This document shows positions 51,101 to 61,600 of a stretch of 64,000 bases of DNA, in pieces; within the stretch, counting starts at the first letter, position 1, and the number at the start of each line of letters is the position of its first letter. The notes beneath the pieces are model-generated. The model saw only the letters and a list, made by a program, of their open reading frames with translations. It was not told the DNA's origin and did not search any database. A program made the translations under genes and the position numbers. The stretch is from assembly GCF_963676685.1 (NCBI RefSeq), contig NC_092344.1, positions 45,096,830 through 45,160,829 of the forward strand. Direction: 5' to 3'. The stretch is from Mytilus edulis (taxonomy: Eukaryota; Mollusca; Bivalvia; Mytilida; Mytilidae).

Positions 51101-54100
51101 GTAGACAAAACGTGCGTCTAGCGTTAATGAAAAATGTCCATTCTGGTATCTATGATAAGTTTATTATGTACTTTCTCGATGAGGTACACATTAGATAATA
51201 TATAGATACAAAGATAAACAAACTGAAAAATAACAATGTAAAATCTTCTTGAGTACGGAACTCCAAATATTAAATGGCATATAGCGGGATATATAAATAC
51301 TTATAAAAAAGAAAATGTGGTATGATTGCCAGATTAGTCTCGTCAAAAGACATCAATAAACAAAGATGATAGCCCATAGACATATAATCTAAAACTGTAA
51401 AATATATTAAAACAATACACAACTTCAGCACATAGAATTAATAGGTCATGACCAGTATTTTTTGTGAAAAAGACACTGAATATTTATCTATTTGGTCTTG
51501 GAATGTTTACCCTGAAATCGATTGGCGGGTCTATTGGTAATAACATTGACCGTGCCTCGTAACTGTACATTTTAACAAAAAAATTCTTCTTCTATATGAG
51601 CATATATATATCCAGGTTAACTCTATATTGTAAACTAGTTTTTCTAAGTAATGAACTGTAAAGGGCACAGTGGAGTAAGCCGCTTCGAAGGTGTTTCCAA
51701 TAGCTAAATTTAAATTTCCTTATTAAATACATGTATGACATTTTAAAAACTAATAATGACTTACCAGAACAATTTGCAATGTTTGTGTTTATGCTTTCAG
51801 CAAAAGGAGATCCACATTTCAAGTTTGGAATAGAGAATATTGAATTTCCTTTTTGCTTTGATATAAAGACCGATCCCGGTTCGATCGTAAGGATACTTCA
51901 AATTCCAAAAGGTAATATGTATCCAAAAGGTTTGATTTATGTTTTAATTTCGATCTCAAAACGCCTTTATTGGAAATTGCTGAGAAAAATAAAATTAACA
52001 CTTGACTATTCCACTGTACATGATTGTTTTGTCCACTTTTTATTCACTTGAAGGGACATGTATTTGCGAATGACAATTATAATATTGGGGTTTTGGAATT
52101 AATACGAATACATGTATCTATAAATACTACTTTTACACGCACATTGGTGGCACTGTTGTCGTATTCGGTTTTTGTATGAGAGATATTCCCTTTTATCTAT
52201 ATTAGAAAATATTTAGGGCTTTTTTTGTTGTTGATGTGTTTCCTTGTTATTTTCCTCTTTTTTTCTTCACTTCAACATCGTCCGTCGTTTAAATCTATGT
52301 GTATTTTGTTATTTCAAATTATAAATAAAGACTAAAGTGTGTATATTTTAAGTTAAATTGAAAATGTATTCAACTAGTTATGGCAGTGGGTTTTTTATGC
52401 CCCACCTACGATAGTAGAGGGACATTATGTTTTCTGGTCTGTGCGTCCGTCCGTCCGTTCGTTCGTCCGTCCGTCCGTCTTTTCGTTCGTGCGTCTGTCC
52501 CGCTTCAGGTTAAAGTTTTCGGTCAAGGTAGTTTTTTGATAAAGTTAAAGTCACATCAACTTGAAACTTAGTACACATGTTTCCTATGATATGATCTTTC
52601 TAATTTTAATTTCAAATTAAAGTTTTGACCCCAATTTCACGGTCCAATAAACATGGAAAATGAAAGTGCGAGTGGGGCATCCGTGTACTATGACATATTC
52701 TTGTTGTTTTGTATATTTGCATTGGATGAATATAAAATGGTAAGGGATTAGAGGAGTTACGTTTTTTGTTGGTATTTTGTATATAAACTTTAATTGATAA
52801 ACTTGCCCTGGTCGTGATAAAAGTAAACAATATTTTATAATATCTTCATTTTCAAACAGAAATGGTAGTGAACATAGGAATTATACCGGAAACGGAAGAT
52901 TTCAGAGAAGATAAGATGTACATTTCTGATATATTTGTGTCAATACATGCCCATACCCTTCTAATGAATATCGATAGTGGAATAATATATAATGGACGCA
53001 AGTTTGATTGGCCACTGCTTAATTGCACAGAAACAACTTCAGAGAAACTTATAAAGTGTAGTAACAATAAAAGTAGCATGACTGGATTTCAGCTCAATCC
53101 TAAAGTTACATTACGAGTGAAAAGAGTACTACATATTGGAAAGAAATACTTTAATTTCTATATTGATAATTTTACCAAACTTTCGAAAAGAAGCTCGGGA
53201 CTATTAGGTAATTTATTTATCACACTACAACAGTCGTTTTTACGTCCCCTTCTCGATTTGATGGTCTCAAATAGTTCGCGTCTCCTATATTCATATATAT
53301 ATTCACCAAATACGAAACTTTGTGGTAAATTATCGGGAAGTATGAAACCAAGAACAAACCAGCCTGGATTGCTTGGGAAACCCGTGTACACTAATTACAT
53401 ACAAAATACTAAAATATATAGAAATCTTTCAGGTAAGGACGCTAGCACTATTCTGATTCTATTGTTGTTTTCTGATCATTCTCGCTACGTTTTTTTTAAT
53501 GAGAATAAAAGCAATGGTCGTCCACACGATGCAAGTTGTTGTATAACAGTATATACAAAAAATCAGTATGCCCCCTACATAAATTATCTATATAACCGTT
53601 TAAACCCGAGTTTGCGAGAACAAAATTTTGGATAGAAAGTCTTCTTCAGAATGTGATACAAAAATAAAGAGAAACTTTTCTAAGGTCAAATCAAAGCGCT
53701 TGAACTAACTGATATGAATATACCATATAAAGTTCGAGATTTGAAAACACTAGAATTCAATAGTAAAAAAACAATTTTAGTTAAAATTTGCATAAACAGC
53801 TAAAAATTATAATATATGAGTGAATCTGTTTTAGTCGTCATTCCATCTTTGATACTTGTTAACTGTTTATACCGCTCTTTTTTGCAGGGGGAATTCTCCA
53901 TGAAACAGTTTCAGTTCGAAAAGTAATAATGAGGAAAGGTAGAATAATTGGCAGCTTTACCAGCAGGTCTAATAGAACTAGACCAATCAAATACTTTTCG
54001 GGTAAACTGAAGTTAATGGAAAATTCAGAATCAAGACATCTTTGTTGGCATTTACACAAAAAGATATCTGGTATAACAGACTCGTCAAGCAAGTTTCAAC

Positions 54101-54138
54101 TGCCAAGTTTGTTTCATTCGGATGTTTTACCAACTTAG
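27126..54138 (+). CDS. inter-alpha-trypsin-inhibitor heavy chain-like protein (VIT-vWA), 13 coding exons
   Basis: Exons: 27126-27212, 30480-30637, 31750-31863, 40116-40348, 43982-44127, 44755-45040, 46535-47208, 48718-48805, 48926-48973, 50236-50298, 51801-51911, 52860-53207, 53888-54138. All are GT-AG with consistent phases, giving 868 residues, near the usual 900 for ITIH chains. Residues 1-23 are a signal peptide (hydrophobic IFIPLIFVWTLSFCC). A divergent VIT domain spans about 31-165 and includes VTITLTYQEVLRRLKG. The vWA domain starts near 267; its metal site is complete (DTSKS 273-277, Thr 343, Asp 374 in LTDGKAS). YKYVTPLT near 567 is typical of ITIH. A basic linker (KQPKRRG) follows, then GDPHF at 635-639 and a Cys-containing C-terminal domain. 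Known ITIH chains are cleaved at this Asp-Pro and esterified to chondroitin sulfate; whether mussels do this is unknown. The product should be extracellular. Introns are full of repeats. Confidence 0.9.
27400..28850 (+). pseudogene. Penelope-like retroelement, defective, in intron 1 of gene 2
   Basis: The segment IGLPMGSNCAPLIADLF (about 27688-27738) is the conserved PLE palm region. After a frame change, FRYFDYILALNN follows at 27821-27856. The usual YxDD catalytic motif reads YFDY here, so the second Asp is Tyr (27836-27838). A CPFLDL block follows near 27937. Further pieces, frame-shifted, run to about 28330, and the 3' region to 28850 matches the antisense fragments at 15645 and 47820. 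Two independent defects (lost catalytic Asp and frameshifts) show it is dead. It lies in the same orientation as gene 2. Confidence 0.75.
28850..30479 (+). other. remainder of intron 1 of gene 2
   Basis: AT-rich intron sequence; no exon or named element recognised. Confidence 0.45.
30638..30721 (+). repeat. 42-bp tandem duplication that triplicates the exon 2 splice donor
   Basis: A 42-base unit beginning gtaagtacgtgtatacc occurs twice (30638-30679, 30680-30721), followed by a third gtaag at 30722. The first gtaagt is the donor that keeps phase with exon 3. Using the second or third would put TAA (30639-30641) in frame straight after codon 53 and truncate the protein inside the VIT domain. 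Confidence 0.85.
32220..32317 (+). repeat. left piece of a dispersed repeat used as an insertion site
   Basis: ctgaccgttatgaattatc followed by cgcaaatgaccactgacata aligns with 54563-54616. The aligned text resumes after 38216 (tatgttgtgtcttcttattg), so the 5.9 kb element lies inside one copy of this repeat. Confidence 0.65.
32749..33278. mobile_element. 530-bp hairpin element nested in the 5.9 kb element
   Basis: The ends are cggcaaaatagc and its reverse complement gctattttgccg. The arms stay complementary with gaps for about 200 bases: atatcgtcgctgttatgcaa is followed about 80 bases later by ttatttagaattaaatatgt, and both phrases occur inverted near 33240 and 33160. No clear target duplication was seen. 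Confidence 0.7.
33295..33540 (+). repeat. Penelope-like 3' fragment and poly-G run
   Basis: aacatgtttaaccccgcca and ttccaagtcaggagcc match the reverse complement of 48060-48115, so this is another piece of the retroelement 3' region. A run of about ten G lies near 33466. Confidence 0.5.
33560..37200 (+). repeat. satellite-like array with a two-unit higher-order period
   Basis: A unit opening tgtcctctttttattcaaaa recurs near 34932, 35140, 35477, 35740, 36063, 36328, 36680 and, degenerate, 37110, with spacing 208-430 bases. 35475-36060 and 36062-36640 are near copies of about 587 bases, each made of one 'attcaaaatattgcattg' and one 'catcaaaattttgaatcg' variant. Within units, the 20-mer caaccaaaactgaccatatt is itself repeated in steps of about 29 bases. 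The leftmost unit is split by the element at 33776. Confidence 0.8.
33776..34755. mobile_element. 980-bp long-inverted-repeat element with 9-bp target duplication
   Basis: The ends are ggcactggctacggttacat and its reverse complement; the arms (about 33776-33960 and 34570-34755) stay complementary for about 185 bases. tattggaaa occurs immediately outside both ends (33767-33775, 34756-34764). A 9-bp duplication with long inverted arms is typical of Mutator-like elements. The spacer has no transposase, so it is non-autonomous. Open frames in the arms are mirror images and accidental. Confidence 0.85.
38258..39431. mobile_element. 1.2 kb element with cagggtttc ends
   Basis: It starts cagggtttccggtggcg and ends gagaaaccctc, partly inverted. 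aacatg is found directly outside both ends, possibly part of an 8-bp duplication. The tggcgaaa phrase recurs in both end regions. hAT-like by its terminal sequence; no transposase found. Confidence 0.5.
39763..39863 (+). other. orphan exon-like open segment in intron 3 of gene 2
   Basis: After a ttttatttag acceptor-like sequence, one frame reads PYFNFNEQNADADCGTGTSY and on to a stop at 39861-39863. Composition looks protein-like, but the phase and homology do not fit gene 2. It could be a stray terminal exon of another gene carried by a repeat, or chance. Confidence 0.25.
41975..42240 (+). repeat. gaaaattcaaaacgga-family repeat, copy 4 (intron 4 of gene 2)
   Basis: Contains gcggaaaattcaaaacggaa and tcctgacttggtacaggcat. 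The 107-codon open frame here is accidental. Confidence 0.75.
42260..43981 (+). other. rest of intron 4 of gene 2
   Basis: AT-rich intron with poly-T tracts near 42490; no element or exon recognised until exon 5 at 43982. Confidence 0.5.
45041..46534 (+). other. intron 6 of gene 2, inside the vWA domain
   Basis: Phase 1 intron splitting the codon before the metal-site Thr. 45072-45200 is a copy of the gcgtttcgtctac-family repeat (catcagtgacgctcatatca). The rest is AT-rich. Confidence 0.65.
47820..48600 (-). mobile_element. Penelope-like element 3' fragment, antisense, intron 7 of gene 2
   Basis: It shares ggaaatggggaatgtgcca and cacccggaggcgtccttcag with 15645-15910. Further on, cgtgtcatgccaacaactgg is the near reverse complement of 28463-28490, downstream of the RT fragment. 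This overlap links the dispersed fragments to the RT-bearing element. Confidence 0.65.
48974..50235 (+). other. intron 9 of gene 2
   Basis: Apart from the AC microsatellite and a short gatcaaagatcaa duplication near 49105, nothing recognised. Confidence 0.5.
49006..49024. repeat. AC dinucleotide microsatellite
   Basis: Short run of ac repeats just downstream of exon 9. Confidence 0.85.
50500..51570. repeat. cluster of dispersed repeats in intron 10 of gene 2
   Basis: 50500-50650 is gaaaattcaaaacgga-family copy 5 (truncated). 50655-50830 (gttgctgatcacaagaaagc) matches 54470-54610. 51045-51160 is the gcgcgtttcgtctac family in antisense. 51308-51370 (gtggtatgattgccagatta) belongs to the family at 18395. 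No coding content. Confidence 0.65.
52397..52680. mobile_element. 284-bp atgccccac...gtggggcat element
   Basis: Perfect 9-base inverted ends (atgccccac, gtggggcat). Near the left end a run of gtccgt and gttcgt tetranucleotide-like repeats occupies about 52440-52490. It lies in intron 11 of gene 2. From memory similar elements are widespread in molluscs. Confidence 0.7.
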
Positions 54139-54182
54139 CAGAGTGTGAGCTGTTGATATAAAACATTTAAATGAGAGATATA

Positions 54183-54238
54183 AATAAATGTATATATGGC
54201 AATGTTTGTGAATAAAATTTATTGCACTGTTTAATAAA
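54183..54238 (+). other. polyadenylation signals of gene 2
   Basis: AATAAA occurs at 54183, 54211 and 54233, 45-95 bases after the stop codon of gene 2. This fits a very short 3' UTR. Confidence 0.65.
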
Positions 54239-54464
54239 AATAAATCGTAAATGTTGCTTCAATAAAATCAAAAAGATAAAAGACAGAATATTAATGACAT
54301 GTGAAATCTACGGTACCAATTTTACAGCACTAGAGAAGCATTCTGTAAATTAATGTATCTTCAGTTATAATCTGACCGAAACAGTTGTTCATCCGAACTC
54401 AATGCAAACGTGGAAGAGCTGATCGTACGAACAAACATCGTGCAACAGTTAGTTTGCTTTTCTT

Positions 54465-54930
54465 GATAGAGGGTTGCTGCTCACAAGGAAGCTATTTAAC
54501 CAAGAGTTCCAAATGGTGAAGTTGAAATCATCCCTTCGTAAATACGGACGCCATCACGAGTTGGTTGACCGTTATGGAATAACTGTTTTACAAATGATAT
54601 CGGATATGTTCCTTACGTCTTAACTACAATCCCCTCCTCTTTCGTGAACGTGACCTACCGAATTAGACTATTTACCGGATTTGTTATAATATAACCAGCA
54701 CGACGGGTGCCACATGTGGAGCAGGATTTGCTTATCCTTCCGGAGCACCTGAGATCACCCCTAGTTTTTAGTGGGGTTCGTAATGCTTATTGTTTAGTTT
54801 TCTAAGTTGTGGCATGTGTTCTGTTGTTTATCTGTTTGTCTTCTTTCCTTTTTAGCCAGGCGTTGTTTATTTACGATTTATGAGTTTGACTGTCCCTCTG
54901 GTATCTTTCGTCCCTCTTTTGCCTCAACCA
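54465..54930 (+). repeat. dispersed mussel repeat, uninterrupted copy
   Basis: A continuous copy of the repeat that is broken at 21456/23055 by one element and, in its first half, at 32317/38217 by another. Phrases: gttggttgaccgttatgg, atttaccggatttgttataa, gtggagcaggatttgctta. It lies between the 3' ends of genes 2 and 3. Confidence 0.8.
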
Positions 54931-55215
54931 AATATTATTTCAACAAATCACAGGTCAAGTTCGATTTGGTGAATCGTCACTTCTACCGTTATGCTCCGTA
55001 ATATATGTATAAACAAATGTTGAATTTTTCGTTTCCCAACTTTAGTTTGCCGCATATAAATGTTAAAAATGAAACTTATATACAATGCTTATTACCACAA
55101 AGATCAGATCAAATTTGAATTTCGGTGGCGTCACTTTCACTGTTCTCGAGGTATGCCCCTTTATAAATGGAAAAAAAATAAACAGAGGCAACATATATGT
55201 CTAATAGACACATTC

Positions 55216-55225
55216 TTTATTTATT
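55216..55225 (-). other. possible polyadenylation signals of gene 3
   Basis: Two overlapping AATAAA on the minus strand about 415-425 bases past the stop codon. No nearer canonical signal was seen. Confidence 0.35.
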
Positions 55226-55640
55226 TCATATTACAAAAAATAATCAAAGATATTTACATAGATGATGTATGATTGATCACTACTCACCATGAACAAATAT
55301 TGTATTAAATAGTGATTATGAATGAACACATGTGTCATCCATGTATACTGCAGTTTACCAAGAAAGTGTTGAACTAAATTCGTAAATGAACATGAAAGTT
55401 TAAAAAAAAAACATTATTGATGATTTCAGATAGTATAGATTACTAGTATAAAAAAACTAACATCAAACAGAAAACTAAAATTGAGCAAGAAAAACCACTC
55501 CGCCGCCTTTTGTGCTTAACATGAAATTAATGTTATCTTTACTTATGAAAAGTGATCATGCGCATGTAATTTTAAAGGTATGGATAAATATAATGAAGAG
55601 TTTAAAAACATGTACATTAATGTAAAATGAGTTCGCATAT

Positions 55641-58600
55641 TTATACAGAAGTTAAATCAGAAACAAAGTACTCTTGTAAATTGTCGTTGAGAAGTCCTTT
55701 GGTTTTCTTATGTACATTCCAACACCACAACTTTTCACCACTAATAATGTCTGGCTTCTGATGCAAAATTGCTTTGAAATGAGATCTGTGTAAATTATTA
55801 AATTCACTAAAATGTCCATGTTTTCTTCCATGCTTGTCAACACTAATCCTTAGCAGGGATATCGTTTTATGTACAAACTGACCTGAAAATGAATAAGGCA
55901 TATATGTTACAGATAAAACTTAAAACTTAAAACTTGAATTAGCTTATACATGCAACACATGACTGCCTGCCTGTACGAGCAATTTAAATACTCCAAAGAG
56001 ATTGCATACAGTGATGGAAAATAAGAATAAGACAAGTTTAATATTACTTGATGTAAATGAAGCTTGTTCAGATATTTTAAACATATCATACAGAATATTT
56101 ATACTAGCATTCTGTACATCACTTATTTTGTTGTAATTATTTGTTTAGGAACTGGTTTGAAATCATTGTTTCGTTGCAAGTCAAACTTCGGTAAATTGAT
56201 ATCCGGCCGTAATTAACTACTATGTGTAAGTCAAATCGTTTGATTAAACCTTTTGCCTTTTCATATAAAACAAAATACTCCTAAGGCAGTGTATCGGCAA
56301 ACAAATTTAATATGTATAATATGTCAACTTTGCTGCTGAATGAAACATACTGGTAGGTACATTTATCTATATAAGAGTGTTGCATGATTTCAAAGCAGGA
56401 AGTTATAAAAACTTTGAGTAGTTTGTTACGGCGCTGTTGGCGTCTGTTTTTGTGTCTAAGTTTTTCAGATAGCCATTATTGTATGCCTTCTAATCACGAA
56501 TTCAAATATCCTTTCGGTATCAGCAAGTAAATCTCCGTACTTTAGTCTAAAAGTTGGTACGTAATTGTAATTTAGGGAAACAAAACAAGATATAAGCTGA
56601 ACAATACGTACCTAAAATGCCATCGGCAATGTAGGATACCCCTGTTTCTTTGTCAATGTTGAAATTAAGATAGTCAACACCCTGACTATCCGTGTCATTC
56701 ATTAATCTACGAATAACGACACTTATATCATTTCCAAAATGTAAAAACAGTTTTTCTTCATGGTGGACAGTTTTGTTAATATGTATTCTAACAAGTTCGG
56801 ATGCATAAGCAATATTATTCCAAGATATCGGGGAGCCATTAACTATAACTTGGTTTGGCTTTATATGGATTTGAACATAAGGCGTCATTACAAAAATTTC
56901 TCCAATAAAAGTTTTATATTTTCCGAATCTATTTCTCCTCCTAGAACCAATAATACCAGCATTGATTGTCATACCTGAAATAAGGTTGACGTTTAAATAC
57001 AAGATTTGAAGAATTTGAGAGTGTACAACCAGTTGTACTTGCTTATTGAAAATTAAGCTCAATAAATCATTTAAGACAGCAGGTACGATCAGGTTTTTCT
57101 TCCCACCTTTGCTAATCTTTGTGATTTATTTGATTGATATGACTTTAGTTCATGTACTTTCGAATTAATTATGTTTCATACTTTCATATTATTATGCTTT
57201 TTTTATGTCAATTGCTTTGCACTTTTATGTCAATTGTTTTATGTTTGTTTTTTCTTTTTGCAGTTTATTATTTGTCATTTTAGTTTTCGTATCATATAAG
57301 AAAACAACCTTAGGCTGTGGCTTGTATATACATTAGCTTATTTAAGGTATCTATCTGTCATGCTTAAATAACGTTTAGTCAGCTACAACTCTTATCGAAA
57401 CAATTCAATATTCAAATTTGAACGGAGAAATACATCATTGCACTAGGTTCAGTGGTGGAACCTATTTTTTCCCGAGGTTTCTGTCACTTTAGTTTCTTTT
57501 TACCCAATGAGTTGGAAAAATGATGTGTTGTTTTTATGTGACGAAAAAAAGAGGCGAAATAAATCATTGGAACCCGCTACATTTGTATGCACCTGTTCTC
57601 AGTCAAGAGACCGTTGTGGAGTATTTCGAGTGTGTTGCATAGATTAGACCGTTTGTTTTTTTTCTGTTATACTTGTTTTACACTAGTCATGTTGTGTCCC
57701 TTTATTTCTGCTGTTCGGTGTGTGTCAATGTTCCGTGTTGAAGGCCATACTTTGACCTATACTTGTTACTTATTAAACATTGTGACTTGAATCGAGGGTT
57801 GTCTCATTTGGACAAATACCATTTCTTCTTATTTCTATATAAATATTTCACCATTTTAACCTGATAAAGGATCTTTCAAAATCTTAATCACATCTCCCTC
57901 GACTGCATCCACGTCAAAACATATTGGATACTCGATGCCTTTAATTCTCAGCATGAAATGGGGGTCACCTCCTCCTGTAATATGTGTATTTAAATATATA
58001 TTGATTTTATCGTTGTTCCAATCAAATACAACAATGACGAACACCTGTTACAGTTTACATGTATGTTGCTTTTTCGCTTATAATGGAGTATGTTTTAATC
58101 GCATGCAAATCTACTTCATATACGGTATTGAGCAGCATTTACACTGAATTATGTTTCAGGGTTAATCAAATATCTACACTGTATTTGTCTTCGTTTATTT
58201 TATTTAATTTTTTTTTTGGACCATTTCTGAAAACTTTGCTATTGAGCAGCATTTACACGGCATTATCTTTCAGAGTTAATCAAATATCTACACCGTATTT
58301 GTCTTCGTTTATTTTATTATTTTTTTTTTTTTGGACCATTTCTGAAAACTTTGCTAGACTCAATCGCTCAGTCGCGATCATAAAGGGATGCATATTTTAT
58401 TGTAACAGTTATATTTTTTGTGATAGAATAACAACACAAAACCTTTAATGTAGACCTATTCATAACCTCAACTTAATACAACGAAGATCTCAAATAGATT
58501 TATATCTATCAAAATTGTACATTTTTAGTCTGCTAGACCGAAAAGTGAACAGTTAATATATACATGAAAATCCCATGAGAACAAACCTCCTCCTTCGGTA

Positions 58601-61600
58601 CTACTACCGTCAGCTTTGCGTTTAATTCCTTTCGGAACACTTTCTTTTCTTTTCTCTGACTGATGCAAAGCTAGGGCAACTGTGTGGGAAAATTAATAAA
58701 AATTGATTAGTATGCACTATAAAATACTTCTTATTAAATCATATCACATTTTCTTTTTCATATACACTGAACGAATCAGTTTGATCTATGACATAATATA
58801 CTTACAATATTATTAAAACAAAAAGACGAGGCCATATTGTTTACCATCGATTGATTCAGTTCTGGCAAGACACTTCGCTGCCTTAAACAATCAAAACCGA
58901 TCGGTGCCGAAATGGGAAAGACTTTTAAACAAAGAAAAGTTAAATTTCACTTTCTCTGGCATACTAGTCTTTTTATCATTCAAGTAATCTTATAATATGA
59001 TGGATACAAATAAGTTAGAGAAAAGATTGGAGAATGGGGAAAATAACGCACATGAATAGAAATTGAAAATTAAAAAAAGTCTTGCATATTCTATTTCATC
59101 TAAAACAAATAATACAAGAGGGGCGAAAAATACCAGAGGGACAGAAAAACTCATAGATGGAAAATAAACTGACAACGCCATAGCTTACAAAAAGACAAAA
59201 GACAATTAATAGTACACCAGACACAACGGAGAAAAGTTTAAGCAACACGAATTTCAGACAATATATAATTAATCAAAAGTATTACATTCCTTCACAAACG
59301 CATATAAATAAAGGCAACAGTAGTATACCGCTGTTCAAAACTCGTAAATCTATGGACAAAAAACAAAATCGGGGTAACAAACCAAAACTGAGCGAAACGC
59401 ATTAAATATAAGAGGAGAACAACGACACAACATTAAAATGACTGTCACATAATCACAAAATGATAATTCTTATCAGTGGGAATCATTATGTCATAATATA
59501 TATTTAGTAGGTTTTGTTTTCAAAGTCTTCTTTATCTTGAGGCAATGAGTTCTTTACAAACACAATTAAAATACTGAATTACTAGCTTAAGAATAAAAAA
59601 AACTAAATTCTGACGGCTTAGTTGTAAATCAAATAGAATACATGTTAATTAAGACTCGATCTGTTTTCGATGGTTTCTAGCGAAAATCATTGTCCTTATA
59701 TCAATAATAATACAGAAGTAATTAAATATCAAAATATTTGTATTCTAATAAAATAGGTTTTGACATACGTAAAGCATCTTCATTTTCTTCCAATAAGCCG
59801 TGGTGCCGTTTCTCTGGTAATGTTACAACGACAGTCGTCAATGGTGTCACAAACTTATACTGAAAAAAACATAGATGAGCTAGTATATTAAATACGAAAT
59901 AGTAAAACTTCAAAGCACTTATACTCTTTCAACATATATCTGATAAATTCCGGCTATTAAAGAACTATTTCAGAGAATGAAATGTTTCTTTCACAAATAG
60001 ATACCTCGATACATATATCCTCTGTTTTGATTCGACCGCTACTGATAAGCCTTGTGTAGATTAATCTTAATGCGGAGATGGCGAATTGATTATATTAAGT
60101 TTTAGCTACGATAACTCGATAACTTGTTCGCCGAATTCTGCACGGTGTTGTGCCTTGTTTCTGTTTACGAAATGTTGTAGCATGTTGACAAAACGGTGTT
60201 TTTTTTATCGTTTTATCATAAGTATTTACACGTCTAAGAAGTGTATGGACGTATTGAAGTACAGTAACAGTTATCAATAAATAAAGTGAGATGTCATATG
60301 TCGACAAGATAGCATTAATAAAAAATTGAAATAGATAACCTTCAAAGACAACTGTTTAACCATATGATTTAACTTCATCTTTTCTGCTGAATTATTTTCA
60401 CCAATGGCTTTTTCAAAAAGTTGCTTGATTGTAAGATACGCCCATATTCTCTCAGTTATTTTGTCGTTGTCAGATGGTTTGGCCGTATAATGAATTTGAT
60501 TTTGAAGGTCAATCTCTAGAGCTAATTCTAAAGGTCTGTCTACTCCGAGGCCAGAAATTAAAACATCTATTATATCTCCATCGACACTAAATAACTTTCC
60601 AGCGGTTATTATTTCCTGGTCGTTATAAAACGTGCCAAAGTTCAATTTTGTTGCTTTTTCTACTTTATCCGTGTTCTTCTGCAGATATTTGAACGTGACA
60701 TTTCGTAGCGAAGGTGACGAAACTTCATCAAAGAATTGTTTGATTTGCAAAGAAGCATCATGGCCTTTAAAAATCTTTCTAGCTAACCCATTAGTTTTTA
60801 CAGCAACTTTCTGAACTAATTCATAATCCGCTTCATCTCCAAATGCAAGACTGAAAATAGGTATGCGTTCAGTATTTTTCTCATCAATGTTACTGATAAT
60901 TTTACTTCTATCTTGTTCTCCTTTAGAGGCTTGACCATCAGTAAGAAACACTAACATTTTCATACGGTTATCATGTTTCGAAATATTGTTTAGAAACTCT
61001 AATCCTTTCAGAATTGCAATATTTATATCAGAATCTGTAAAAAATTAAATTCTGCAGTTTAAAGGTAGAAGTAAGATGTCAATAGGGATAATAATGCAAT
61101 TAAGTGAGTATTGCATTAATACAAACTCGCTTCATGATATCTGATACATATATGTGTATGTAGATTTTCTGAAAATCTGGATAATTAATCTTGTAATTTT
61201 GACCTGTCTTCAAAAACCACAATATTAACAAAAACAAATTTGCTAAACAGTTTATATATTGAATATATTGAATTGAATTTTGATTTTAATAATAAGATGG
61301 TAGATTGATATTTACTCACTTTTTACGGTAAACAATCGCGAAAAGTGTTATAGTGCTAAGCAAGATGGGGAAAAAACATTTACAAGGACATAGATATCAT
61401 CAACACAAATTGAACTTGTTTTTAAACGATAAAATGTGTTTTGATTGTCTTATTAATTTATGGTTCAGACTTTCATACAAATATTCGAATGTGGTTCAGA
61501 TTTTGTCTCATGCTGTCGACGTCCTTCGCTGCTATGACAAAATGTATTGTGTTACTTAAAATATGAATCGTCGAATTTCTCTACACAAGATACGCATTTC

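Noticed and set aside
58852-58868. 17-base micro-exon candidate in gene 3
   Set aside because: It has an acceptor and donor on the minus strand but breaks the reading phase into the next exon.
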